A DNA stretch of 64,000 nt, taken from contig NC_092579.1 in NCBI RefSeq assembly GCF_037975245.1, forward strand, positions 12,570,678 through 12,634,677, read 5' to 3'. The notes under the pieces are model-generated. The model was given only the letters and a program-made list of their open reading frames with translations, had not been told where the DNA came from and did no database searches. Shown one piece after another: positions 1-12,100 of this stretch. A program made the translations under genes and the position numbers. Within the stretch, counting starts at the first letter, position 1. Every line of letters starts with the position of its first letter. This stretch comes from Apostichopus japonicus. Its lineage: Eukaryota; Echinodermata; Holothuroidea; Aspidochirotida; Stichopodidae.

Positions 1-70
1 TTTTACAGCAAGTGCCTACACGGGGAGCTGTAAGTATTAGTTAATCCACCTAATATCTCAGTCCATACAG

Positions 71-81
71 TGGCGCGATGG
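71..81 (+). promoter_or_regulatory. Pol III A box, representative monomer
   Basis: TGGCGCGATGG fits the tRNA A-box consensus TRGYNNANNGG closely. The GCGC after its first two bases pairs with the GCGC at 86-89 around a GATGGCTTG loop, which gives a perfect 4-bp tRNA D-arm. The motif recurs once per monomer; a few copies vary, for example GGTGCGATGG near 7,082. Transcription has not been shown. Confidence 0.7.
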
Positions 82-129
82 CTTGGCGCACTGTACGAGC
101 TGATGATCGAGACTCTATTTTGCGTCCGT

Positions 130-140
130 GGTTCGAACCC
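130..140 (+). promoter_or_regulatory. Pol III B box, representative monomer
   Basis: GGTTCGAACCC matches the B-box/T-arm consensus GGTTCGANNCC. It starts 59 bp after the A-box start, longer than in a short tRNA but within the range of tRNAs with a long variable arm. The T-stem is imperfect, and the flanking segments do not form a seven-base acceptor stem, so this is a tRNA relic rather than a tRNA gene. One monomer near 7,950 has a damaged box (GGTTCCAACCC). Confidence 0.7.
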
Positions 141-153
141 CGGTGGTGACGTC

Positions 154-157
154 TTTT
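154..157 (+). terminator. T4 Pol III terminator-like run, representative monomer
   Basis: TTTT in GACGTCTTTTGCC lies 14 bp after the B box, where a Pol III terminator is expected; a second TTTT follows in GATCTTTTACAG. Another T4 (118-121) lies between the A and B boxes and would be expected to truncate a transcript. Confidence 0.4.
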
Positions 158-3100
158 GCCGATCTTTTGCAGCAAGTGCCTACACGGGGAGCTGTAAGTA
201 TTAGTTAATCCACCTAATATCTCAGTCCATACAGTGGCGCGATGGCTTGGCGCACTGTACGAGCTGATGATCGAGACTCTCTTTTGCATCCGTGGTTCGA
301 ACCCCGGTGGTGACGTCTTTTGCCGATCTTTTACAGCAAGTGCCTCCACGGGGAGCTGTAAGTATTAGTTAATCCACCTAATATCTCAGTCCATACAGTG
401 GCGCGATGGCTTGGCGCACTGTACGAGCTGATGATCGAGACTCTCTTTTGCATCCGTGGTTCGAACCCCGGTGGTGACGTCTTTTGCCGATCTTTTACAG
501 CAAGTGCCTACACGGGGAGCTGTAAGTATTAGTTAATCCACCTAATATCTCAGTCCATACAGTGGCGCGATGGCTTGGCGCACTGTACGAGCTGATGATC
601 GAGACTCTTTTGCATCCGTGGTTCGAACCCCGGTGGTGACGTCTTTTGCCGATCTTTTACAGCAAGTGCCTACACGGGGAGCTGTAAGTATTAGTTAATC
701 CAGCTAATATCTCAGTCCATACAGTGGCGCGATGGCTTGGCGCACTGTACGAGCTGATGATCGAGACTCTCTTTTGCATCCGTGGTTCGAACCCCGGTGG
801 TGACGTCTTTTGCCGATCTTTTACAGCAAGTGCCTACACGGGGAGCTGTAAGTATTAGTTAATCCACCTAATATCTCAGTCCATACAGTGGCGCGATGGC
901 TTGGCGCACTGTACGAGCTGATGATCGAGACTCTCTTTTGCATCCGTGGTTCGAACCCCGGTGGTGACGTCTTTTGCCGATCTTTTACAGCAAGTGCCTA
1001 CACGGGGAGCTGTAAGTATTAGTTAATCCAGCTAATATCTCAGTCCATACAGTGGCGCGATGGCTTGGCGCACTGTACGAGCTGATGATCGAGACTCTCT
1101 TTTGCATCCGTGGTTCGAACCCCGGTGGTGACGTCTTTTGCCGATCTTTTACAGCAAGTGCCTACACGGGGAGCTGTAAGTATTAGTTAATCCAGCTAAT
1201 ATCTCAGTCCATACAGTGGCGCGATGGCTTGGCGCACTGTACGAGCTGATGATCGAGACTCTCTTTTGCATCCGTGGTTCGAACCCCGGGTGGTGACGTC
1301 TTTTGCCGATCTTTTGCAGCAAGTGCCTACACGGGGAGCTGTAAGTATTAGTTAATCCACCTAATATCTCAGTCCATACAGTGGCGCGATGGCTTGGCGC
1401 ACTGTACGAGCTGATGATCGAGACTCTCTTTTGCATCCGTGGTTCGAACCCCGGTGGTGACGTCTTTTGCCGATCTTTTACAGCAAGTGCCTCCACGGGG
1501 AGCTGTAAGTAATTGTTAATCCACCTAATATCTCAGTCCATACAGTGGCGCGATGGCTTGGCGCACTGTACGAGCTGATGATCGAGACTCTCTTTTGCAT
1601 CCGTGGTTCGAACCCCGGTGGTGACGTCTTTTGCCGATCTTTTACAGCAAGTGCCTACACGGGGAGCTGTAAGTATTAGTTAATCCACCTAATATCTCAG
1701 TCCATACAGTGGCGCGATGGCTTGGCGCACTGTACGAGCTGATGATCGAGACTCTATTTTGCGTCCGTGGTTCGAACCCCGGTGGTGACGTCTTTTGCCG
1801 ATCTTTTGCAGCAAGTGCCTACACGGGGAGCTGTAAGTATTAGTTAATCCACCTAATATCTCAGTCCATACAGTGGCGCGATGGCTTGGCGCACTGTACG
1901 AGCTGATGATCGAGACTCTCTTTTGCATCCGTGGTTCGAACCCCGGTGGTGACGTCTTTTGCCGATCTTTTACAGCAAGTGCCTCCACGGGGAGCTGTAA
2001 GTATTAGTTAATCCACCTAATATCTCAGTCCATACAGTGGCGCGATGGCTTGGCGCACTGTACGAGCTGATGATCGAGACTCTCTTTTGCATCCGTGGTT
2101 CGAACCCCGGTGGTGACGTCTTTTGCCGATCTTTTACAGCAAGTGCCTACACGGGGAGCTGTAAGTATTAGTTAATCCAGCTAATATCTCAGTCCATACA
2201 GTGGCGCGATGGCTTGGCGCACTGTACGAGCTGATGATCGAGACTCTCTTTTGCATCCGTGGTTCGAACCCCGGTGGTGACGTCTTTTGCCGATCTTTTA
2301 CAGCAAGTGCCTACACGGGGAGCTGTAAGTATTAGTTAATCCAGCTAATATCTCAGTCCATACAGTGGCGCGATGGCTTGGCGCACTGTACGAGCTGATG
2401 ATCGAGACTCTCTTTTGCATCCGTGGTTCGAACCCCGGTGGTGACGTCTTTTGCCGATCTTTTGCAGCAAGTGCCTACACGGGGAGCTGTAAGTATTAGT
2501 TAATCCACCTAATATCTCAGTCCATACAGTGGCGCGATGGCTTGGCGCACTGTACGAGCTGATGATCGAGACTCTCTTTTGCATCCGTGGTTCGAACCCC
2601 GGTGATGACGTCTTTTACAGCAAGTGCCTACACGGGGAGCTGTAAGTAATAGTTAATCCACCTAATATCTCAGTCCATACAGTGGCGCGATGGCTTGGCG
2701 CACTGTACGAGCTGATGATCGAGACTCTCTTTTGCATCCGTGGTTCGAACCCCGGTGGTGACGTCTTTTGCAGCAAGTGCCTACACGGGGAGCTGTAAGT
2801 ATTAGTTAATCCACATAATATCTCAGTCCATACAGTGGCGCGATGGCTTGGCGCACTGTACGAGCTGATGATCGAGACTCTCTTTTGTATCCGTGGTTCG
2901 AACCCCGGTGGTGACGTCTTTTGCCGATCTTTTACAGCAAGTGCCTACACGGGGAGCTGTAAGTATTAGTTAATCCACCTAATATCTCAGTCCATACAGT
3001 GGCGCGATGGCTTGGCGCACTGTACGAGCTGATGATCGAGACTCTCTTTTGCATCCGTGGTTCGAACCCCGGTGGTGACGTCTTTTGCCGATCTTTTACA

Positions 3101-6100
3101 GCAAGTGCCTCCACGGGGAGCTGTAAGTATTAGTTAATCCACCTAATATCTCAGTCCATACAGTGGCGCGATGGCTTGGCGCACTGTACGAGCTGATGAT
3201 CGAGACTCTTTTGCATCCGTGGTTCGAACCCCGGTGGTGACGTCTTTTGCCGATCTTTTACAGCAAGTGCCTACACGGGGAGCTGTAAGTATTAGTTAAT
3301 CCAGCTAATATCTCAGTCCATACAGTGGCGCGATGGCTTGGCGCACTGTACGAGCTGATGATCGAGACTCTCTTTTGCATCCGTGGTTCGAACCCCGGTG
3401 GTGACGTCTTTTGCCGATCTTTTACAGCAAGTGCCTACACGGGGAGCTGTAAGTATTAGTTAATCCACCTAATATCTCAGTCCATACAGTGGCGCGATGG
3501 CTTGGCGCACTGTACGAGCTGATGATCGAGACTCTCTTTTGCATCCGTGGTTCGAACCCCGGTGGTGACGTCTTTTGCCGATCTTTTACAGCAAGTGCCT
3601 ACACGGGGAGCTGTAAGTATTAGTTAATCCACCTAATATCTCAGTCCATACAGTGGCGCGATGGCTTGGCGCACTGTACGAGCTGATGATCGAGACTCTC
3701 TTTTGCATCCGTGGTTCGAACCCCGGTGGTGACGTCTTTTGCAGCAAGTGCCTACACGGGGAGCTGTAAGTATTAGTTAATCCACCTAATATCTCAGTCC
3801 ATACAGTGGCGCGATGGCTTGACGCACTGTACGAGCTGATGATCGAGACTCTCTTTTGTATCCGTGGTTCGAACCCCGGTGGTGACGTCTTTTGCCGATC
3901 TTTTACAGCAAGTGCCTACACGGGGAGCTGTAAGTATTAGTTAATCCACCTAATATCTCAGTCCATACAGTGGCGCGATGGCTTGGCGTACTGTACGAGC
4001 TGATGATCGAGACTCTCTTTTGCATCCGTGGTTCGAACCCCGGTGGTGACGTCTTTTGCCGATCTTTAATAGCAAGTGCCTACACGGGGAGCTGTAAGTA
4101 TTAGTTAATCCACCTAATATCTCAGTCCATACAGTGGCGCGATGGCTTGGCGCACTGTACGAGCTGATGATCGAGACTCTTTTGCATCCGTGGTTCGAAC
4201 CCCGGTGGTGACGTCTTTTGCCGATCTTTTACAGCAAGTGCCTACACGGGGAGCTGTAAGTATTAGTTAATCCACCTAATATCTCAGTCCATACAGTGGC
4301 GCGATGGCTTGGCGCACTGTACGAGCTGATGATCGAGACTCTCTTTTGCATCCGTGGTTCGAACCCCGGTGGTGACGTCTTTTGCCGATCTTTTACAGCA
4401 AGTGCCTACACGGGGAGCTGTAAGTATTAGTTAATCCAGCTAATATCTCAGTCCATACAGTGGCGCGATGGCTTGGCGCACTGTACGAGCTGATGATCGA
4501 GACTCTCTTTTGCATCCGTGGTTCGAACCCCGGGTGGTGACGTCTTTTGCCGATCTTTTACAGCAAGTGCCTACACGGGGAGCTGTAAGTATTAGTTAAT
4601 CCAGCTAATATCTCAGTCCATACAGTGGCGCGATGGCTTGGCGCACTGTACGAGCTGATGATCGAGACTCTCTTTTGCATCCGTGGTTCGAACCCCGGGT
4701 GGTGACGTCTTTTGCCGATCTTTTGCAGCAAGTGCCTACACGGGGAGCTGTAAGTATTAGTTAATCCACCTAATATCTCAGTCCATACAGTGGCGCGATG
4801 GCTTGGCGCACTGTACGAGCTGATGATCGAGACTCTCTTTTGCATCCGTGGTTCGAACCCCGGTGGTGACGTCTTTTGCCGATCTTTTGCAGCAAGTGCC
4901 TCCACGGGGAGCTGTAAGTATTAGTTAATCCACCTAATATCTCAGTCCATACAGTGACGCGATGGCTTGGCGCACTGTACGAGCTGATGATCGAGACTCT
5001 CTTTTGCATCCGTGGTTCGAAACCCGGGTGGGGACGTCTTTTGCCGATCTTTTACAGCAAGTGCCTACACGGGGAGCTGTAAGTATTAGTTAATCCAGCT
5101 AATATCTCAGTCCATACAGTGGCGCGATGGCTTGGCGCACTGTACGAGCTGATGATCGAGACTCTCTTTTGCATCCGTGGTTCGAACCCCGGGTGGGGAC
5201 GTCTTTTGCCGATCTTTTACAGCAAGTGCCTACACGGGGAGCTGTAAGTATTAGTTAATCCACCTAATATCTCAGTCCATACAGTGGCGCGATGGCTTGG
5301 CGCACTGTACGAGCTGATGATCGAGACTCTCTTTTGCATCCGTGGTTCGAACCCCGGTGGTGACGTCTTTTGCCGATCTTTTACAGCAAGTGCCTCCACG
5401 GGGAGCTGTAAGTATTAGTTAATCCACCTAATATCTCAGTCCATACAGTGGCGCGATGGCTTGGCGCACTGTACGAGCTGATGATCGAGACTCTCTTTTG
5501 CATCCGTGGTTCGAACCCCGGTGGTGACGTCTTTTGCCGATCTTTTACAGCAAGTGCCTACACGGGGAGCTGTAAGTATTAGTTAATCCACCTAATATCT
5601 CAGTCCATACAGTGGCGCGATGGCTTGGCGCACTGTACGAGCTGATGATCGAGACTCTCTTTTGCATCCGTGGTTCGAACCCCGGTGGTGACGTCTTTTG
5701 CCGATCTTTTACAGCAAGTGCCTACACGGGGAGCTGTAAGTATTAGTTAATCCAGCTAATATCTCAGTCCATACAGTGGCGCGATGGCTTGGCGCACTGT
5801 ACGAGCTGATGATCGAGACTCTCTTTTGCATCCGTGGTTCGAACCCCGGTGGTGACGTCTTTTGCCGATCTTTTGCAGCAAGTGCCTACACGGGGAGCTG
5901 TAAGTATTAGTTAATCCAGCTAATATCTCAGTCCATACAGTGGCGCGATGGCTTGGCGCACTGTACGAGCTGATGATCGAGACTCTCTTTTGCATCCGTG
6001 GTTCGAACCCCGGTGGTGACGTCTTTTGCCGATCTTTTACAGCAAGTGCCTACACGGGGAGCTGTTAGTATTAGTTAATCCTCCTAATATCTCAGTCCAT

Positions 6101-9100
6101 ACAGTGGCGCGATGGCTTGGCGCACTGTACGAGCTGATGATCGAGACTCTCTTTTGCATCCGTGGTTCGAACCCCGGGTGGGGACGTCTTTTGCCGATCT
6201 TTTACAGCAAGTGCCTACACGGGGAGCTGTAAGTATTAGTTAATCCACCTAATATCTCAGTCCATACAGTGGCGCGATGGCTTGGCGCACTGTACGAGCT
6301 GATGATCGAGACTCTATTTTGCATCCGTGGTTCGAACCCCGGTGGTGACGTCTTTTGCCGATCTTTAATAGCAAGTGCCTACACGGGGAGCTGTAAGTAT
6401 TAGTTAATCCACCTAATATCTCAGTCCATACAGTGGCGCGATGGCTTGGCGCACTGTACGAGCTGATGATCGAGACTCTCTTTTGCATCCGTGGTTCGAA
6501 CCCCGGTGGTGACGTCTTTTGCCGATCTTTTACAGCAAGTGCCTCCACGGGGAGCTGTAAGTATTAGTTAATCCACCTAATATCTCAGTCCATACAGTGG
6601 CGCGATGGCTTGGCGCACTGTACGAGCTGATGATCGAGACTCTCTTTTGCATCCGTGGTTCGAACCCCGGATGGGGACGTCTTTTGCCGATCTTTTACAG
6701 TAAGTGCCTCCACGGGGAGCTGTAAGTATTAGTTAATCCACCTAATATCTCAGTCCATACAGTGGCGCGATGGCTTGGCGCACTGTACGAGCTGATGATC
6801 GAGACTCTCTTTTGCATCCGTGGTTCGAACCCCGGTGGTGACGTCTTTTGCCGATCTTTTACAGCAAGTGCCTACACGGGGAGCTGTAAGTATTAGTTAA
6901 TCCACCTAATATCTCAGTCCATACAGGGGCGCGATGGCTTGGCGCACTGTACGAGCTGATGATCGAGACTCTCTTTTGCATCCGTGGTTCGAACCCCGGT
7001 GATGACGTCTTTTACAGCAAGTGCCTACACTGGGAGCTGTAAATAATAGTTAATCCACCTAATATCTCAGTCCATACAGTGGTGCGATGGCTTGACGCAC
7101 TGTACGAGCTGATGATCGAGACTCTCTTTTGCATCCGTGGTTCGAACCCCGGTGGTGACGTCTTTTGCCGATCTTTTACAGCAAGTGCCTACACGGGGAG
7201 CTGTAAGTATTAGTTAATCCACCTAATATCTCAGTCCATACAGTGGCGCGATGGCTTGGCGCACTGTACGAGCTGATGATCGAGACTCTCTTTTGCATCC
7301 GTGGTTCGAACCCCGGTGGTGACGTCTTTTGCCGATCTTTTGCAGCAAGTGCCTACACGGGGAGCTGTAAGTATTAGTTAATCCACCTAATATCTCAGTC
7401 CATACAGTGGCGCGATGGCTTGGCGCACTGTACGAGCTGATGATCGAGACTCTTTTGCATCCGTGGTTCGAACCCCGGTGGTGACGTCTTTTGCAGCAAG
7501 TGCCTACACGGGGAGCTGTAAGTATTAGTTAATCCAGATAATATCTCAGTCCATACAGTGGCGCGATGGCTTGGCGCACTGTATGAGCTGATGATCGAGA
7601 CTCTCTTTTGCATCCGTGGTTCGAACCCCGGTGGTGACGTCTTTTGCCGATCTTTTACAGCAAGTGCCTACACGGGGAGCTGTAAGTATTAGTTAATCCA
7701 GCTAATATCTCAGTCCATACAGTGGCGCGATGGCTTGGCGCACTGTACGAGCTGATGATCGAGACTCTCTTTTGCATCCGTGGTTCGAACCCCGGTGGTG
7801 ACGTCTTTTGCCGATCTTTTACAGCAAGTGCCTACACGGGGAGCTGTAAGTATTAGTTAATCCACCTAATATCTCAGTCCATACAGTGGCGCGATGGCTT
7901 GGCGCACTGTGCGGGCTGATGATCGAGATTCTCTTTTGCATCCGTGGTTCCAACCCCGGTGGTGACGTCTTTTGCCGATCTTTTACAGCAAGTGCCTACA
8001 CGGGGAGCTGTAAGTATTAGTTAATCCAGCTAATATCTCAGTTAATACAGTGGCGCGATGGCTTGGCGCACTGTACGAGCTGATGATCGAGACTCTCTTT
8101 TGCATCCGTGGTTCGAACCCCGGTGGTGACGTCTTTTGCCGATCTTTTACAGCAAGTGCCTACACGGGGAGCTGTAAGTATTAGTTAATCCAGCTAATAT
8201 CTCAGTCCATACAGTGGCGCGATGGCTTGGCGCACTGTACGAGCTGATGATCGAGACTCTCTTTTGCATCCGTGGTTCGAACCCCGGTGATGACGTCTTT
8301 TACAGCAAGTGCCTACACGGGGAGCTGTAAGTAATAGTTAATCCACCTAATATCTCAGTCCATACAGTGGCGCGATGGCTTGGCGCACTGTACGAGCTGA
8401 TGATCGAGACTCTCTTTTGCATCCGTGGTTCGAACCCCGGTGGTGACGTCTTTTGCAGCAAGTGCCTACACGGGGAGCTGTAAGTATTAGTTAATCCACC
8501 TAATATCTCAGTCCATACAGTGGCGCGATGGCTTGACGCACTGTACGAGCTGATGATCGAGACTCTCTTTTGTATCCGTGGTTCGAACCCCGGTGGTGAC
8601 GTCTTTTGCCGATCTTTTACAGCAAGTGCCTACACGGGGAGCTGTAAGTATTAGTTAATCCACCTAATATCTCAGTCCATACAGTGGCGCGATGGCTTGG
8701 CGCACTGTACGAGCTGATGATCGAGACTCTCTTTTGCATCCGTGGTTCGAACCCCGGTGGTGACGTCTTTTGCCGATCTTTTACAGCAAGTGCCTACACG
8801 GGGAGCTGTAAGTATTAGTTAATCCACCTAATATCTCAGTCCATACAGTGGCGCGATGGCTTGGCGCACTGTACGAGCTGATGATCGAGACTCTTTTGCA
8901 TCCGTGGTTCGAACCCCGGTGGTGACGTCTTTTGCCGATCTTTTACAGCAAGTGCCTACACGGGGAGCTGTAAGTATTAGTTAATCCACCTAATATCTCA
9001 GTCCATACAGTGGCGCGATGGCTTGGCGCACTGTACGAGCTGATGATCGAGACTCTCTTTTGCATCCGTGGTTCGAACCCCGGTGGTGACGTCTTTTGCC

Positions 9101-12100
9101 GATCTTTTACAGCAAGTGCCTACACGGGGAGCTGTAAGTATTAGTTAATCCAACTAATATCTCAGTCCATACAGTGGCGCGATGGCTTGGCGCACTGTAC
9201 GAGCTGATGATCGAGACTCTCTTTTGCATTGGTGGTTCGAACCCCGGTGGTGACGTCTTTTGCCGATCTTTTACAGCAAGTGCCTACACGGGGAGCTGTA
9301 AGTATTAGTTAATCCAGCTAATATCTCAGTCCATACAGTGGCGCGATGGCTTGGCGCACTGTACGAGCTGATGATCGAGACTCTCTTTTGCATCGGTGGT
9401 TCGAACCCCGGTGGTGACGTCTTTTGCCGATCTTTTACAGCAAGTGCCTACACGGGGAGCTGTAAGTATTAGTTAATCCAGCTAATATCTCAGTCCATAC
9501 AGTGGCGCGATGGCTTGGCGCACTGTACGAGCTGATGATCGAGACTCTCTTTTGCATCCGTGGTTCGAACCCCGGTGGTGACGTCTTTTGCCGATCTTTT
9601 GCAGCAAGTGCCTACACGGGGAGCTGTAAGTATTAGTTAATCCACCTAATATCTCAGTCCATACAGTGGCGCGATGGCTTGGCGCACTGTACGAGCTGAT
9701 GATCGAGACTCTCTTTTGCATCCGTGGTTCGAACCCCGGTGGTGACGTCTTTTGCCGATCTTTTACAGCAAGTGCCTACACGGGGAGCTGTAAGTATTAG
9801 TTAATCCACCTAATATCTCAGTCCATACAGTGGCGCGATGGCTTGGCGCACTGTACGAGCTGATGATCGAGACTCTATTTTGCATCCGTGGTTCGAACCC
9901 CGGTGGTGACGTCTTTTGCCGATCTTTTGCAGCAAGTGCCTACACGGGGAGCTGTAAGTATTAGTTAATCCACCTAATATCTCAGTCCATACAGTGGCGC
10001 GATGGCTTGGCGCACTGTACGAGCTGATGATCGAGACTCTATTTTGCATCCGTGGTTCGAACCCCGGTGGTGACGTCTTTTGCCGATCTTTTACAGCAAG
10101 TGCCTCCACGGGGAGCTGTAAGTATTAGTTAATCCACCTAATATCTCAGTCCATACAGTGGCGCGATGGCTTGGCGCACTGTACGAGCTGATGATCGAGA
10201 CTCTCTTTTGCATCCGTGGTTCGAACCCCGGTGGTGACGTCTTTTGCCGATCTTTTACAGCAAGTGCCTCCACGGGGAGCTGTAAGTATTAGTTAATCCA
10301 CCTAATATCTCAGTCCATACAGTGGCGCGATGGCTTGGCGCACTGTACGAGCTGATGATCGAGACTCTCTTTTGCATCCGTGGTTCGAACCCCGGGTGGG
10401 GACGTCTTTTGCCGATCTTTTACAGCAAGTGCCTACACGGGGAGCTGTAAGTATTAGTTAATCCACCTAATATCTCAGTCCATACAGTGGCGCGATGGCT
10501 TTGCGCACTGTACGAGCTGATGATCGAGACTCTCTTTTGCATCCGTGGTTCGAACCCCGGTGGTGACGTCTTTTGCCGATCTTTTGCAGCAAGTGCCTAC
10601 ACGGGGAGCTGTAAGTATTAGTTAATCCACCTAATATCTCAGTCCATACAGTGGCGCGATGGCTTGGCGCACTGTACGAGCTGATGATCGAGACTCTCTT
10701 TTGCATCCGTGGTTCGAACCCCGGTGGTGACGTCTTTTGCCGATCTTTTACAGCAAGTGCCTCCACGGGAGCTGTAAGTATTAGTTAATCCACCTAATAT
10801 CTCAGTCCATACAGTGGCGCGATGGCTTGGCGCACTGTACGAGCTGATGATCGAGACTCTCTTTTGCATCCGTGGTTCGAACCCCGGGTGGGGACGTCTT
10901 TTGCCGATCTTTTACAGCAAGTGCCTACACGGGGAGCTGTAAGTATTAGTTAATCCACCTAATATCTCAGTCCATACAGTGGCGCGATGGCTTGGCGCAC
11001 TGTACGAGCTGATGATCGAGACTCTCTTTTGCATCCGTGGTTCGAACCCCGGTGGTGACGTCTTTTGCCGATCTTTTACAGCAAGTGCCTCCACGGGGAG
11101 CTGTAAGTATTAGTTAATCCATCTAATATCTCAGTCCATACAGTGGCGCGATGGCTTGGCGCACTGTACGAGCTGATGATCGAGACTCTCTTTTGCATCC
11201 GTGGTTCGAACCCCGGTGGTGACGTCTTTTGCCGATCTTTTACAGCAAGTGCCTCCACGGGGAGCTGTAAGTATTAGTTAATCCACCTAATATCTCAGTC
11301 CATACAGTGGCGCGATGGCTTGGCGCACTGTACGAGCTGATGATCGAGACTCTCTTTTGCATCCGTGGTTCGAACCCCGGGTGGGGACGTCTTTTGCCGA
11401 TCTTTTACAGCAAGTGCCTACACGGGGAGCTGTAAGTATTAGTTAATCCACCTAATATCTCAGTCCATACAGTGGCGCGATGGCTTGGCGCACTGTACGA
11501 GCTGATGATCGAGACTCTCTTTTGCATCCGTGGTTCGAACCCCGGTGGTGACGTCTTTTGCCGATCTTTTACAGCAAGTGCCTACACGGGGAGCTGTATG
11601 TATTAGTTAATCCAGCTAATATCTCAGTCCATACAGTGGCGCGATGGCTTGGCGCACTGTACGAGCTGATGATCGAGACTCTCTTTTGCATCCGTGGTTC
11701 GAACCCCGGTGGTGACGTCTTTTGCCGATCTTTTGCAGCAAGTGCCTACACGGGGAGCTGTAAGTATTAGTTAATCCACCTAATATCTCAGTCCATACAG
11801 TGGCGCGATGGCTTGGCGCACTGTACGAGCTGATGATCGAGACTCTATTTTGCATCCGTGGTTCGAACCCCGGTGGTGACGTCTTTTGCCGATCTTTTAC
11901 AGCAAGTGCCTCAACGGGGAGCTGTAAGTATTAGTTAATCCACCTAATATCTCAGTCCATACAGTGGCGCGATGGCTTGGCGCACTGTACGAGCTGATGA
12001 TCGAGACTCTCTTTTGCATCCGTGGTTCGAACCCCGGTGGTGACGTCTTTTGCCAAACTTTTACAGCAAGTGCCTCCACGGGGAGCTGTAAGTATTAGTT

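Noticed and set aside
64..150. Functional tRNA gene cluster
   Set aside because: D-arm and B box fit, but there is no seven-base acceptor stem, the T-stem is mismatched, a clear anticodon arm is absent and a T4 interrupts the body.
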